DNA of 64,000 bases from Hydractinia symbiolongicarpus (lineage: Eukaryota; Cnidaria; Hydrozoa; Anthoathecata; Hydractiniidae). The notes below the pieces were generated by a model. That model did no database searches. It worked only from the letters and a program-made list of their open reading frames with translations, and was not told the DNA's origin. This document shows, in pieces, positions 37,246 through 50,411 of this stretch. Position numbers and translations under genes: made by a program. Each line of letters opens with the position of its first letter. Within the stretch, counting starts at the first letter, position 1. The stretch spans positions 32,366,001 through 32,430,000 of the forward strand of contig NC_079883.1 in NCBI RefSeq assembly GCF_029227915.1, written 5' to 3'.

Positions 37246-38680
37246 TTCCCGAACGATTTTTCAAATTATTTCTGCACCACTAGAACAAATGAGACTTGTA
37301 GTTTTCAAAAATGTTTTCATTTTTAATGAGAAGATTAATGAAAGAGGTTTAATCGCCGGCAAACGAAAACCCGCGATTTCACGTAAATCCCGGGCTTGGC
37401 CCGTATAGTCGAATGTATACAAAGAAAGTACCCAGGGAGTAAACTCATACACCAAACGATTTTTTAAATTATTATTTCACCACTAAAGCCCATGAGACTT
37501 GTAGTTTTTAAAAATGTTTTCATTTTTGATGAGATGCTGAATAAAAGAAGCTTAATCGCCGGCAAACGAAAACCCGCGATTTCCCGTAAATCCCGGACTC
37601 GGCCCGTATAGTCAAAAGTATACAAAGAAAGTACCCAGGGAGTAAACTCATTTCCCGAACGATTTTTTAAAATATTTTTTCACCACTAAAACGCATGAGA
37701 CTTGTAGTTTTCAGAAATGTTTTCATTTTTGATGAGACGCTTAATGAAAGTGGTTTAATCGCCGGCAAACGAAAACCCGCGATTTCCCGTAAATCCCGGG
37801 CTTGGCCCGTATAGTCGAATGTATACAAAGAAAGTACCCTATGAGTAAACTCATTTCCAGAACGATTTTTTAAATTAGTTTTTCACCACTAAAACGCATG
37901 AGACTTGTAGTTTTCAAAAGTGTTTTCATTTTTGATGAGACGCTGAATAAAAGAAGTTTAATCGTTGGCAAACGAAAACCCGCGATTTCCCGTAAATCCC
38001 GGGCTTGGCTCGTATAGTTGTATGTATCTGAAGAAAGTACCCAGGGAGTAAACTGGTTTCCCGAACGATTTTTCAAACTATTTCTGCACCACTAGAACAA
38101 ATGAGACTTGTAGTTTTCAAAAATGTTTTCATTTTTAATGAGAAGATTAATGAAAGAGGTTTAATCGCCGGCAAACGAAAACCCGCGATTTCACCGAAAT
38201 CCCGGGCTTGGCCCGTATAGTCGAATGTATACAAAGAAAGTACCCAGGGAGTAAACTCATTCCCCAAACGATTTTTTAAATTATTATTTCACCACTAAAG
38301 CCCATGAGACTTGTAGTTTTTAAAAATGTTTTCATTTTTGATGAGATGCTGAATAAAAGAAGTTTAATCGCCGGCAAACGAAAACCCGCGATTTCTCGTA
38401 AATCCCGGACTCGGCCCGTATAGTCAAAAGTATACAAAGAAAGTACCCAGGGAGTAAACTCATTTCCAGAACGATTTTTTAAAATATTTTTTCACCACTA
38501 AAACGCATGAGACTTGTAGTTTTCAGAAATGTTTTCATTTTTGATGAAACGCTTAATGAAAGTGGTTTAATCGCCGGCAAACGAAAACCCGCGATTTTCC
38601 GTAAATCCCGGGCTTGGCCCGTATAGTCGAATGTATACAAAGAAAGTACCCTGTGAGTAAACTCATTTCCAGAACGATTT
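37246..38680 (+). repeat. 7-monomer segment, dispersed copy A
   Basis: Matches 40900-42334 at +3,654, including CATACACCAAACG, GAAGCTTAATCG, TCTGAAGAAAG and TTTCACCGAAATCC. Several substitutions accumulate after 38250, so identity falls towards the 3' end. Confidence 0.8.
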
Positions 38681-40899
38681 TTTAAACTATTTTTTCACCA
38701 CTAAAACGCATGAGACTTGTAGTTTGTAAAAATGTTTTCATTTTTGATGAAACGCTTAATGAAAGGGGTTTAATCGCCGGCAAATAAAAACCCGCGACTT
38801 CACGTAAATCCCGGGCTTGGCCCGTATAGTCGAATGTATACAAAGAAAGTACCCTATGAGTAAACTCATTTCCAGAACGATTTTTTAAATTAGTTTTTCA
38901 CCACTAAAACGCATGAGACTTGTAGTTTTCAAAAGTGTTTTCATTTTTGATGAGACGCTGAATAAAAGAAGTTTAATCGTTGGCAAACGAAAACCCGCGA
39001 TTTCCCGTAAATCCCGGGCTAGGCCCGTATAGTTGTATGTATCTAAAGAAAGTACCCATGGAGTAAACTGGTTTCCCGAAAGATTTTTCAAATTATTTCT
39101 GCACCACTAGAACAAATGAGACTTGTAGTTTTCAAAAATGTTTTCATTTTTAATGAGAAGATTAATGAAAGAGGTTTAATCGCCGGCAAACGAAAACCCG
39201 CGATTTCACGTAAATCCCGGGCTTGGCCCGTATAGTCGAAAGTATACAAAGAAAGTACCCAGGGAGTAAACTCATTTCCCAAACGATTTTTTAAATTACT
39301 TTGCCACCACTAAAACGCATAAGACTTGTAGTTTTCAAAAGTGTTTTCATTTTTGATGAGACGCTGAATAAAAGAAGTTTAATCGTTGGCAAACGAAAAC
39401 ACGCGATTTCCCGTAAATCCCGGGCTTTGCCCGTATAGTCAAAAGTATACAAAGAAAGTACCCAGGGTGTAAACTCATTTTCCGAACAATTTTTTAAACT
39501 ATTTTTTCACCACTAAAACGCATGAGACTTGTAGTTTTCAAAAATGTTTTCATTTTTGATGAAACGCTTAATGAAAGGGGTTTAATCGCCGGCAAACGAA
39601 AACCCGCGATTTCACGTAAATCCCGGGCTTGGCCCGTATAGTCAAATGTATACAAAGAAAGTACCCTATGAGTAAACTCATTTCCAGAACAATTTTTTTA
39701 ATTAGTTTTTCACCACTAAAACGCATAAGACTTGTAGTTTTTAAAAATGTTTTCATTTTTGATGAGACGCTGAATAAAAGAAGTTTAATCGCCGTCAAAC
39801 GAAAACCCGCGATTTCCCGTAAATCCCGGGCTTGGCCCGTATAGTCAAAAGTATACAAAGAAAGTACCCAGGGAGTAAACTCATTTCCCAAACGATTTTT
39901 TAAATTATTTTGTCACCACTAAAACGCATGAGACTTGTAGTTTTCAAAAGTGTTTTCATTTTTGATGAGACGCTGAATAAAAGAAGTTTAATCGTTGGCA
40001 AACGAAAACCCGCGATTTCCCGTAAATCCCGAGCTTGGCCCGTATAGTTGTATGTATCTAAAGAAAGTACCCAGGGAGTAAACTCATTTCCCAAACGATT
40101 TTTTAAATTATTTTGTCACCACTAAAACGCATGAGACTTGTAGTTTTCAAAAGTGTTTTCATTTTTGATGAGACGCTGAATAAAAGAAGTTGAATCGTTG
40201 GCAAACGAAAACCCGCGATTTCAGGTAAATCCCGGACTCGGCCCGTATAGTCAAATATATACAAAGAAAGTACCCAGAGAGTAAACTCAATTCCCGAACA
40301 ATTTTTTAAACTATTTTTTCACCACTAAAACGCATGAGACTTGTAGTTTTCAAAAATGTTTTCATTTTTGATGAAACGCTTAATGAAAGGGGTTTAATCG
40401 CCGGCAATCGAAAACCCGCGACTTCACGTAAATCCCGGGCTTGGCCCGTATAGTCGAATGTATACAAAGAAAGTACCCTATGAGTAAACTCATTTCCAGA
40501 ACGATTTTTTAAATTAGTTTTTCACCACTAAAACGCATGAGACTTGTAGTTTTCAAAAGTGTTTTCATTTTTGATGAGACGCTGAATAAAAGAAGTTTAA
40601 TCGTTGGCAAACGAAAACCCGCGATTTCCCGTAAATCCCGGGCTTGGCCCGTATAGTTGTATGTATCTAAAGAAAGTACCCAGGGAGTAAACTGGTTTCC
40701 CGAACGATTTTTCAAATTATTTCTGCACCACTAGAACAAATGAGACTTGTAGTTTTCAAAAATGTTTTCATTTTTAATGAGAAGATTAATGAAAGAGGTT
40801 TAATCGCCGGCAAACGAAAACCCGCGATTTCACGTAAATCCCGGGCTTGGCCCGTATAGTCGAATGTATCTAAAGAAAGTACCCAGGGAGTAAACTGGT
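38681..40899 (+). repeat. Mosaic of monomer classes seen at 19-27 kb
   Basis: About eleven monomers. One (near 39711) has the GATTTTTTTAATTAG front known from the 5- and 14-monomer HORs, and one (near 40220) has the CAAATATATAC tail. The pair 38899/39102 recurs at 40523/40726 (+1,624). The CTGCACCAC class is duplicated in tandem at 40726 and 40929, with a hybrid tail GAATGTATCTAAAG near 40862. Confidence 0.75.
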
Positions 40900-41537
40900 T
40901 TCCCGAACGATTTTTCAAATTATTTCTGCACCACTAGAACAAATGAGACTTGTAGTTTTCAAAAATGTTTTCATTTTTAATGAGAAGATTAATGAAAGAG
41001 GTTTAATCGCCGGCAAACGAAAACCCGCGATTTCACGTAAATCCCGGGCTTGGCCCGTATAGTCGAATGTATACAAAGAAAGTACCCAGGGAGTAAACTC
41101 ATACACCAAACGATTTTTTAAATTATTATTTCACCACTAAAGCCCATGAGACTTGTAGTTTTTAAAAATGTTTTCATTTTTGATGAGATGCTGAATAAAA
41201 GAAGCTTAATCGCCGGCAAACGAAAACCCGCGATTTCCCGTAAATCCCGGACTCGGCCCGTATAGTCAAAAGTATACAAAGAAAGTACCCAGGGAGTAAA
41301 CTCATTTCCCGAACGATTTTTTAAAATATTTTTTCACCACTAAAACGCATGAGACTTGTAGTTTTCAGAAATGTTTTCATTTTTGATGAGACGCTTAATG
41401 AAAGTGGTTTAATCGCCGGCAAACGAAAACCCGCGATTTCCCGTAAATCCCGGGCTTGGCCCGTATAGTCGAATGTATACAAAGAAAGTACCCTATGAGT
41501 AAACTCATTTCCAGAACGATTTTTTAAATTAGTTTTT
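40900..41537 (+). repeat. 7-monomer segment, dispersed copy B (5' part)
   Basis: Matches 37246-37883 at +3,654 and runs directly into the tandem 7-monomer unit at 41538. Confidence 0.78.
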
Positions 41538-42958
41538 CACCACTAAAACGCATGAGACTTGTAGTTTTCAAAAGTGTTTTCATTTTTGATGAGACGCTGA
41601 ATAAAAGAAGTTTAATTGTTGCCAAACGAAAACCCGCGATTTCCCGTAAATCCCGGGCTTGGCCCGTATAGTTGTATGTATCTGAAGAAAGTACCCAGGG
41701 AGTAAACTGGTTTCCCGAACGATTTTTCAAACTATTTCTGCACCACTAGAACAAATGAGACTTGTAGTTTTCAAAAATGTTTTCATTTTTAATGAGAAGA
41801 TTAATGAAAGAGGTTTAATCGCCGGCAAACGAAAACCCGCGATTTCACCGAAATCCCGGGCTTGGCCCGTATAGTCGAATGTATACAAAGAAAGTACCCA
41901 GGGAGTAAACTCATTCACCAAACGATTTTTTAAATTATTATTTCACCACTAAAGCCCATGAGACTTGTAGTTTTTAAAAATGTTTTCATTTTTGATGAGA
42001 TGCTGAATAAAAGAAGTTTAATCGCCGGCAAACGAAAACCCGCGATTTCCCGTAAATCCCGGACTCGGCCCGTATAGTCAAAAGTATACAAAGAAAGTAC
42101 CCAGGGAGTAAACTCATTTCCCGAACGATTTTTTAAAGTATTTTTTCACCATTAAAACGCATGAGACTTGTAGTTTTCAGAAATGTTTTCATTTTTGATG
42201 AGACGCTTAATGAAAGTGGTTTAATCGCCGGCAAACGAAAACCCGCGATTTCCCGTAAATCCCGGGCTTGACCCGTATAGTCGAATGTATACAAAGAAAG
42301 TACCCTGTGAGTAAACTCATTTCCAGAACGATTTTTTAAATTAGTTTTTCACCACTAAAACGCATAAGACTTGTAGTTTTCAAAAATGTTTTCATTTTTG
42401 ATGAGACGCTGATTAAAAGAAGTTTAATCGCCGACAAACGAAAACCCGCGATTTTCCGTAAATCCCGGGCTTGGCCCGTATAGTCAAAAGTATGCAAAGA
42501 AAGTACCCAGGGAGTAAACTCATTTCCCAAACGATTTTTTAAATTATTTTGTCACCACTAAAACGCATGAGACTTGTAGTTTTCAAAAGTGTTTTCATTT
42601 TTGATGAGACGCTAAATAAAAGAAGTTTAATCGTTGGCAAACGAAAACCCGCGATTACCCGTAAATCCCGGGCTTGGCCCGTATAGTTGTATGTATCTAA
42701 AGAAAGTACCCAGGGAGTAAACTCATTTCCCAAAGGATTTTTTAAATTATTTTGTCACCACTAAAACGCATGAGACTTGTAGTTTTCAAAAGTGTTTTCA
42801 TTTTTGATGAGACGCTGAATAAAAGAAGTTTAATCGTTGGCAAACGAAAACCCGCGATTTCACGTAAATCCCGGGCTTGGCCCGTATAGTCGAATGTATA
42901 CAAAGAAAGTACCCTATGAGTAAACTCATTTCCAGAACGATTTTTTTAATTAGTTTTT
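41538..42958 (+). repeat. 7-monomer HOR, second type, copy 1 (1,421 bp)
   Basis: Monomers start at 41538, 41741, 41944, 42147, 42350, 42553 and 42756. The classes are GTTGGC, CTGCACCAC, AAAGCCC, CAGAAATG, GCATAAGAC/GCCGAC, GATTACCCG and GTTGGC. This differs from the 7-monomer HOR at 0-7 kb. Confidence 0.8.
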
Positions 42959-44379
42959 CACCACTAAAACGCATGAGACTTGTAGTTTTCAAAAGTGTTT
43001 TCATTTTTGATGAGACGTTGAATAAAAGAAGTTTAATCGTTGGCAAACGAAAACCCGCGATTTCCCGTAAATCCCGGGCTTGACCCGTATAGTTGTATGT
43101 ATCTAAAGAAAGTACCCAGGGAGTAAACTGGTTTCCCGAACGATTTTTCAAATTATTTCAGCACCACTAGAACAAATGAGACTTGTAGTTTTCAAAAATG
43201 TTTTCATTTTTAATGAGAAGATTAATGAAAGAGGTTTAATCGCCGGCAAACGAAAACCCGCGATTTCACGTAAATCCCGGGCTTGGCCCGTATAGTCGAA
43301 TGTGTACAAAGAAAGTACCCAGGGAGTAAACTCATTCCCCAAACGATTTTTTAAATTATTATTTCACCACTAAAGCCCATGAGACTTGTAGTTTTTAAAA
43401 ATGTTTTCATTTTTGATGAGATGCTGAATAAAAGAAGTTTAATCGCCGGCAAACGAAAACCCGCCATTTCCCGTAAATCCCGGACTCGGCCCGTATAGTC
43501 AAAATTATACAAAGAAAGTACCCAGGGAGTAAACTCATTTCCCGAAAGATTTTTTAAAATATTTTTTCACCACTAAAACGCATGAGACTTGTAGTTTTCA
43601 GAAATGTTTTCATTTTTGATAAGACGCTTAATGAAAGTGGTTTAATCGCCGGCAAACGAAAACCCGCGATTTCCCGTAAATCCCGGGCTTGGCCCGTATA
43701 GTCGAATGTATACAAAGAAAGTACCCTGTGAGTAAACTCATTTCCAGAACGATTTTTTAAATTAGTTTTTCACCACTAAAACGCATAAGACTTGTAGTTT
43801 TCAAAAATGTTTTCATTTTTGATGAGACGCTGAATAAAAGAAGTTTAATCGCCGACAAACGAAAACCCGCGATTTTCCGTAAATCCCGGGCTTGGCCCGT
43901 ATAGTCAAAAGTATGCAAAGAAAGTACCCAGGGAGTAAACTCATTTCCCAAACGATTTTTTAAATTATTTTGTCACCACTAAAACGCATGAGACTTGTAG
44001 TTTTCGAAAGTGTTTTCATTTTTGATGAGACGCTGAATAAAAAAAGTTTAATCGTTGGCAAACGAAAACCCGCGATTACCCGTAAATCCCGGGCTTGGCC
44101 CGTATAGTTGTATGTATCTAAAGAAAGTACCCAGGGAGTAAACTCAGTTCCCAAACGATTTTTTAAATTATTTTGTCACCACTAAAACGCATGGGACTTG
44201 TAGTTTTCAAAAAAGTTTTCATTTTTGATGAGACGCTGAATAAAAGAAGTTTAATCGTTGGCAAACGAAAACCCGCGATTTCCCGTAAATCCCGGGATTG
44301 GCCCGTATAGTTGTATATATCTAAAGAAAGTACCCAGGGAGTAAACTGATTTCCCGAACGATTTTTCAAATTATTTCTG
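42959..44379 (+). repeat. 7-monomer HOR, second type, copy 2 (1,421 bp)
   Basis: The same class order as copy 1 at +1,421, with more point changes than in the 14-monomer HOR: CGCCATTTCCCG near 43463, CAAAATTATAC near 43500, TTTTCGAAAG near 44001, GCATGGGAC near 44190. Confidence 0.78.
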
Positions 44380-45597
44380 CACCACTAGAACAAATGAGAC
44401 TTGTAGTTTTCAAAAATGTTTTCATTTTTAATGAGAAGATTAATGAAAGAGGTTTAATCGCCGGCAAACGAAAACCCGCGATTTCACGTAAATCCCGGGC
44501 TTGGCCCGTATAGTCGAATGTATACAAAGAAAGTACCCAGGGAGTAAACTCATTCCCCAAACGATTTTTTAAATTATTATTTCACCACTAAAGCCCATGA
44601 GATTTGTAGTTTTTAAAAATGTTTTTATTTTTGATGAGACGCTGAATAAAAGAAGTTTAATCGCCGGCAAACGAAAACCCGCGATTTCCCGTAAATCCCG
44701 GACTCGGCCCGTATAGTCAAAAGTATACAAAGAAAGTACCCAGGGAGTAAACTCAATTAACGAACAATTTTTTAAACTATTTTTTCACCACTAAAACGCA
44801 TGAGACTTGTAGTTTTCAAAAATGTTTTCATTTTTGATGAAACGCTTAATGAAAGGGGTTTAATCGCCGGCAAACGAAAACCCGCGACTTCACGTAAATC
44901 CCGGGCTTGGCCCGTATAGTCGAATGTATACAAAGAAAGTACCCTAAGAGTATACTCATTTCCAGAACAATTTTTTAAATTAGTTTTTCACCACTAAAAC
45001 GCATAAGACTTGTAGTTTTTAAAAATGTTTTCATTTTTGATGAGACGCTGAATAAAAGAAGTTTAATCGCCGTCAAACGAAAACCCGCGATTTCCCGTAA
45101 ATCCCGGGCTTGGCCCGTATAGTCAAAAGTATACAAAGAAAGTACCCAGGGAGTAAACTCATTTCCCAAACGATTTTTTAAATTATTTTGTCACCACTAA
45201 AACGCATGAGACTTGTAGTTTTCAAAAGTGTTTTCATTTTTGATGAGACGCTGAATAAAAGAAGTTTAATCGTTGGCAAACGAAAACCCGCGATTTCCCG
45301 TAAATCCCGGGCTTGGCCCGTATAGTTGTATGTATCTAAAGAAAGTACCCAGGGAGTAAACTGGTTTCCCGAACGATTTTTCAAATTATTTTTGCACCAC
45401 TAGAAGAAATGAGACTTGTAGTTTTCAAAAATGTTTTCATTTTTAATGAGAAGATTAATGAAAGAGGTTTAATCGCCGGCAAACGAAAACCCGCGATTTC
45501 ACGTAAATCCCGGGCTTGGCCCGTATAGTCGAATGTATACAAAGAAAGTACCCTATGAGTAAACTCATTTCCAGAACGATTTTTTAAATTAGTTTTT
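44380..45597 (+). repeat. Mixed monomers
   Basis: Six monomers near 44380, 44583, 44786, 44989, 45192 and 45395, of classes seen throughout the left half. The first two repeat 43162 and 43365 at +1,218. No local unit is formed. Confidence 0.75.
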
Positions 45598-46815
45598 CAC
45601 CACTAAAACGCATAAGACTTGTAGTTTTTAAAAATGTTTTCATTTTTGATGAGACGCTGAATAAAAGAAGTTTAATCGTTGGCAAACGAAAACCCGCGAT
45701 TTCCCGTAAATCCCGGGCTTGGCCCGTATAGTCAAAAGTATACAAAGAAAGTACCCAGGGAGTAAACGCATTTCCCAAACGATTTTTTAAATTATTTTGT
45801 CACCACTAAAACGCATGAGACTTGTAGTTTTCAAAAGTGTTTTCATTTTTGATGAGACGCTGAATAAAAGAAGTTTAATCGTTGGCAAACGAAAACCCGC
45901 GATTTCCCGTAAATCCCGGGCTTGGCCCGTATAGTCAAAAGTATACAAAGAAAGTACCCAGGGAGTAAACTCATTTCCCAAACGATTTTTTAAATTATTT
46001 TGTCACCACTAAAACGCATGAGACTTGTAGTTTTCAAAAGTGTTTTCATTTTTGATGAGACGCTGAATAAAAGAAGTTTAATCGCCGTCAAACGAAAACC
46101 CGCGATTTCCCGTAAATCCCAGGCTTGGCCCGTATAGTCAAAAGTATACAAAGAAAGTACCCAGGGAGTAAACTCATTTCCCAAACGATTTTTTAAATTA
46201 TTTTGTCACCACTAAAACGCATGAGACTTGTAGTTTTCAAAAGTGTTTTCATTTTTGATGAGACGCTGAATAAAAGAAGTTTAATCGTTGGCAAACGAAA
46301 ACCCGCGATTTCCCGTAAATCCCGGGCTTGGCCCGTATAGTTGTATGTATCTAAAGAAAGTACCCAGGGAGTAAACTGATTTCCCGAACGATTTTTCAAA
46401 TTATTTCTGCACCACTAGAACAAATGAGACTTGTAGTTTATAAAAATGTTTTCATTTTTGATGAGACGCTGAATAAAAGAAGTTTAATCGTTGGCAAACG
46501 AAAACCCGCGATTTCCCGAAAATCCCGGGCTTGGCCCGTATAGTCAAAAGTATACAAAGAAAGTACCCAGGGAGTAAACTCATTTCCCAAACGATTTTTT
46601 AAATTATTTTGTCACCACTAAAACGCATGAGACTTGTAGTTTTCAAAAGTGTTTTCATTTTTGATGAGACGCTGAATAAAAGAAGTTTAATCGTTGGCAA
46701 ACGAAAACCCGCGATTTCCCGTAAATCCCGGGCTTGGCCCGTATAGTTGTATGTATCTAAAGAAAGTACCCAGGGAGTAAACTGATTTCCCGAACGATTT
46801 TTCAAATTATTTCTG
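45598..46815 (+). repeat. Run of recombinant monomers
   Basis: Consecutive monomers combine markers that are normally separate. 45598 has a GCATAAGAC front, a GTTGGC middle and a TCAAAAGTATAC tail. 45801 has a TTTTGTCACC front and a TCAAAAGTATAC tail. 46004 has a TTTTGTCACC/CAAAAGTG front with a GCCGTC middle. 46410 has a CTGCACCACTAGAAC front with a GTTGGC middle. This patchwork looks like gene conversion or repeated exchange between neighbours. Confidence 0.7.
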
Positions 46816-47830
46816 CACCACTAGAACAAATGAGACTTGTAGTTTTTAAAAATGTTTTCATTTTTGATGAGACGCTGAATAAAAGAAGTTTAATTGCCGG
46901 CAAACGAAAACCCACGATTTCCCGTAAATCCCAGACTCGGCCCGTATAGTCAAAAGTATACAAAGAAAGTACCCAGGGAGTAAACTCATTTCCCGAACGA
47001 TTTTTTAAATTAGTTTTTCACCACTAAAACGCATAAGACTTGTAGTTTTCAAAAATGTTTTCATTTTTGATGAGACGCTGAATAAAAGAAGTTTAATCGC
47101 CGACAAACGAAAACCCGCGATTTTCCGTAAATCCCGGGCTTGGCCCGTATAGTCAAAGGTATGCAAAGAAAGTACCCAGGGAGTAAACTCATTTCTCAAA
47201 CGATTTTTTAAATTATTTTGTCACCACTAAAACGCATGAGACTTGTAGTTTTCAAAAGTGTTTTTATTTTTGATGAGACGCTGAATAAAAGAAGTTTAAT
47301 CGCTGGCAAACGAAAAACCGCGATTTCCCGTAAATCCCGGGCTTGGCCCGTGTAGTTGTATGTATCTAAAGAAAGTACCCAGGGAGTAAACTGATTTCCC
47401 GAACGATTGCTTAAATTATTATTCCACCACTAAAACGCATAAGACTTGTAGTTCACAAAAATTTTTTCATTTTTGATGAGACGCTGAATAAAAGAAGTTT
47501 AATCGCCGGCAAACGAAAACCCGCGATTTCCCGTAAATCCCGGACTCCGCCCGTATAATCAAAAGTATACAAAGAAAGTACCCAGGGAGTAAACGCATTT
47601 CCCGAACGATTTTTTAAATTATTTTTTCACCACTAAAATGCATGAGACTTGTAGTTTTCAGAAATGTTTTCATTTTTAATGAGACGCTTAATGAAAGTGG
47701 TTTAATCGCCGGCAAACTAAAACCCGCGATTTCCCGTAAATCCCGGGCTTGGCCCGTATAGTCGAATGTATACAAAGAAAGTACCCTGTGAGTAAACTCA
47801 TTTCCAAAAGGATTTTTTAAATTATCTTTT
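46816..47830 (+). repeat. Mixed, more divergent monomers
   Basis: Contains the first strongly altered monomers on the way to the right flank: GATTGCTTAAATTATTATTCC near 47406, GTTCACAAAAATTTTTTC near 47452, and CTCCGCCCGTATAATC near 47545. The monomer at about 47430-47630 is absent from the homologous position near 49.9 kb. Confidence 0.75.
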
Positions 47831-48106
47831 CACCACTAAAACGCATGAGACTTGTAGTTTTCAAAAATGTTTTCATTTTTGATGAGACGCTGAATAAAAG
47901 AAATTTAATCGCCGGCAAACAAAAACCCGCCATTTCCCGTAAACCCCGGACTCGGCCAGTATAGTCAAATGTATACAAAGAAGGCCGGCAAACGAAAACC
48001 TGCGATTTCCCGTAAATCCCGAGCTTGGCCCGTATAGTCGAATGTATACAAAGAAAGTACCCTGTGAGTAAACTCATTTCCAGAACGATTTTTTAAATTA
48101 TTTTTC
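47831..48106 (+). repeat. Fused 276-bp monomer, first copy
   Basis: Two monomers are joined by loss of about 130 bp. ACAAAGAAG is followed directly by GCCGGCAAACG at 47984. As a result the 73-bp stretch from GCCGGC (47911) through the CCCG module occurs twice in a row, while one copy of the AT tract, CACCACTA and AT dyad is gone. Confidence 0.85.
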
Positions 48107-50411
48107 CACCACTAAAACGCATAAGACTTGTAGTTTACAAAAATTTTTTCATTTTTGATGAAACGCTGAATAAAAAAAGTTTAATCGCCGGCAAACGAAA
48201 ACCCGCGATTTCCCGTAAATCCCGGGCTTGGCCCGTATAGTCAAAAAAATACAAAGAAAGTACCCAGGGAGTAAACTCATTTCCCGAACGATTTTTTAAA
48301 TTATTTTGTCACCACAAAAACGCATGAGACTTGTAGTTTTCAAAAGTGTTTTCATTTTTGATGAGACGCTGAATAAAAGAAGTTTAATCGCCGGCAAACG
48401 CAAACCTGCGATTTTCCGTAAATCCCGGGCTTGGCCCGTATAGTCGAATGTATACATAGAAAGTACCCAGGGAGTAAACTCATTTCCCGAACAATTTTTT
48501 AAACTATTTTTTCACCACTAAAACGCATGAGACTTGTAGTTTTCAAAAATGTTTTCATTTTTGATGAAACGCTTAATGAAAGGGGTTTAATCGCCGGCAA
48601 ACGAAAACCCGCGATTTCCCGTAAATCCCGGGCTTGGCCCGTATAGTCGAATGTATACAAAGAAAGTACCCTGTGAGTAAACTCATTTCCAGAGAAATTT
48701 TTTAAATTAGTTTTTCACCACTAAAGGCATAAGACTTGTAGTTTTCAAAAATGTTTTCATTTTTGATGAGACGCTGAATAAAAGAAGTTTAATCGCCGTC
48801 AAACGAAAACCCGCGATTTCCCGTAAATCCCGGGCTTGGCCCGTATAGTCAAAAGTATACAAAAAAAGTACCCAGGGAGTAAACTCATTTCCCAAACGAT
48901 TTTTTAAATTATTTTGTCACCATTAAAACGCATGTGACTTGTAGTTTTCAAAAGGGTTTTCATTTTTGATGAGACGCTGAATAAAAGAAGTTTAATCGCT
49001 GGTAAACGAAAACCCGCGATTTCCCGTAAATCCCGGGCTTGGCCCGTATAGTTGTATGTATCTAAAGAGAGTACCCAGGGAGTAAACTGATTTCCCGAAC
49101 GATTTTTCAAATTATTTCTGCACCACTAGAACAAATGAGAGTTGTAGTTTTCAAAAATGTTTTCATTTTTAATGAGAAGATTAATGAAAGAGGTTTAATC
49201 GCCGGCAAACGAAAACCCGCGATTTCACGTAAATCCCGGGCTTGGCCCGTATAGTCGAATGTATACAAAGAAAGTACCCAGGGAGTAAACTCATTCCCAA
49301 AACGATTTTTTAAATTATTATTTCACCACTAAAGCCCATGAGAGTTGTAGTTTTTAAAAATGCTTTCATTTTTGATGAGACACTGAATAAAAGAAGTTTA
49401 ATCACCGGCAAACGAAAACCCACGATTTCCCGTAAATCCCGGACTCGGCCCGTATAGTCAAAAGTATACAAAGAAAGTACCCAGGGAGTAAACTCATTTC
49501 CCGAACGACTTTTAAAATTAGTTTTTCACCACTAAAACGCATAAGACTTGTAGTTTTCAAAAATGTTTTCATTTTTGATGAGACGCTGAATAAAAGAAGT
49601 TTAATCGCCGACAAACGAAAACCCGCGATTTTCCGTAAATCGCGGGCTTGGCCCGTATAGTCAAAGGTATGCAAAGAAAGTACCCAGGGAGTAAACTCAT
49701 TTCCCAAACGATTTTTTAAATTATTTTCTCACCACTAAAACGCATGAGACTTGTAGTTTTTAAAAGTGTTTTCATTTTTGATGAGACGCTGAATAAAAGA
49801 AGTTTAATCGCTGGCAAACGAAAAACCGCGATTTCCCGTAAATCCCGGGCTTGGCCCGTGTAGTTGTATGTATCTAAAGAAAGTACCCAGGGAGTAAACG
49901 CATTTCCCGAACGATTTTTTAAATTATTTTTTCACCACTAAAATGCATGAGACTTGTAGTTTTCAGAAATGTTTTCATTTTTAATGAGACGCTTAATGAA
50001 AGTGGTTTAATCGCCGGCAAACGACAACCCGCGATTTCCCGTAAATCCCGGGCTTGGCCCGTATAGTCGAATGTATACAAAGAAAGTACCCTGTGAGTAA
50101 ACTCATTTCCAAAAGGATTTTTTAAATTATCTTTTCACCACTAAAACGCATGAGAGTTGTAGTTTTCAAAAATGTTTTCATTTTTGATGAGACGCTGAAT
50201 AAAAGAAATTTAATCGCCGGCAAACAAAAAACCGCCATTTCCCGTAAACCCCGGACTCGGCCAGTATAGTCAAATGTATACAAAGAAGGCCGGCAAACGA
50301 AAACCCGCGATTTCCCGTAAATCCCGGGCTTGGCCCGTATAGTCGAATGTATACAAAGAAAGTACCCTGTGAGTAAACTCATTTCCAAAACGATTTTTTA
50401 AATTATTTTTC
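48107..50411 (+). repeat. 11-monomer HOR with fused monomer, copy 1 (2,305 bp)
   Basis: The unit runs between equivalent CCACCACTA sites at 48107 and 50412 and ends with a fused monomer. The first 1.3 kb matches copy 2 closely (CCACAAAAACGC, CACTAAAGGCATAAGAC, GTATACAAAAAAAG, GCATGTGAC, CGCTGGTAAACG). About 49390-49900 differs from the later copies. Confidence 0.82.
50136..50411 (+). repeat. Fused 276-bp monomer, second copy
   Basis: The same junction as at 47984: GCCGGC at 50216 and again at 50289, 73 bp apart. The identical breakpoint shows that the deletion happened once and was then amplified with the HOR. Confidence 0.85.
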
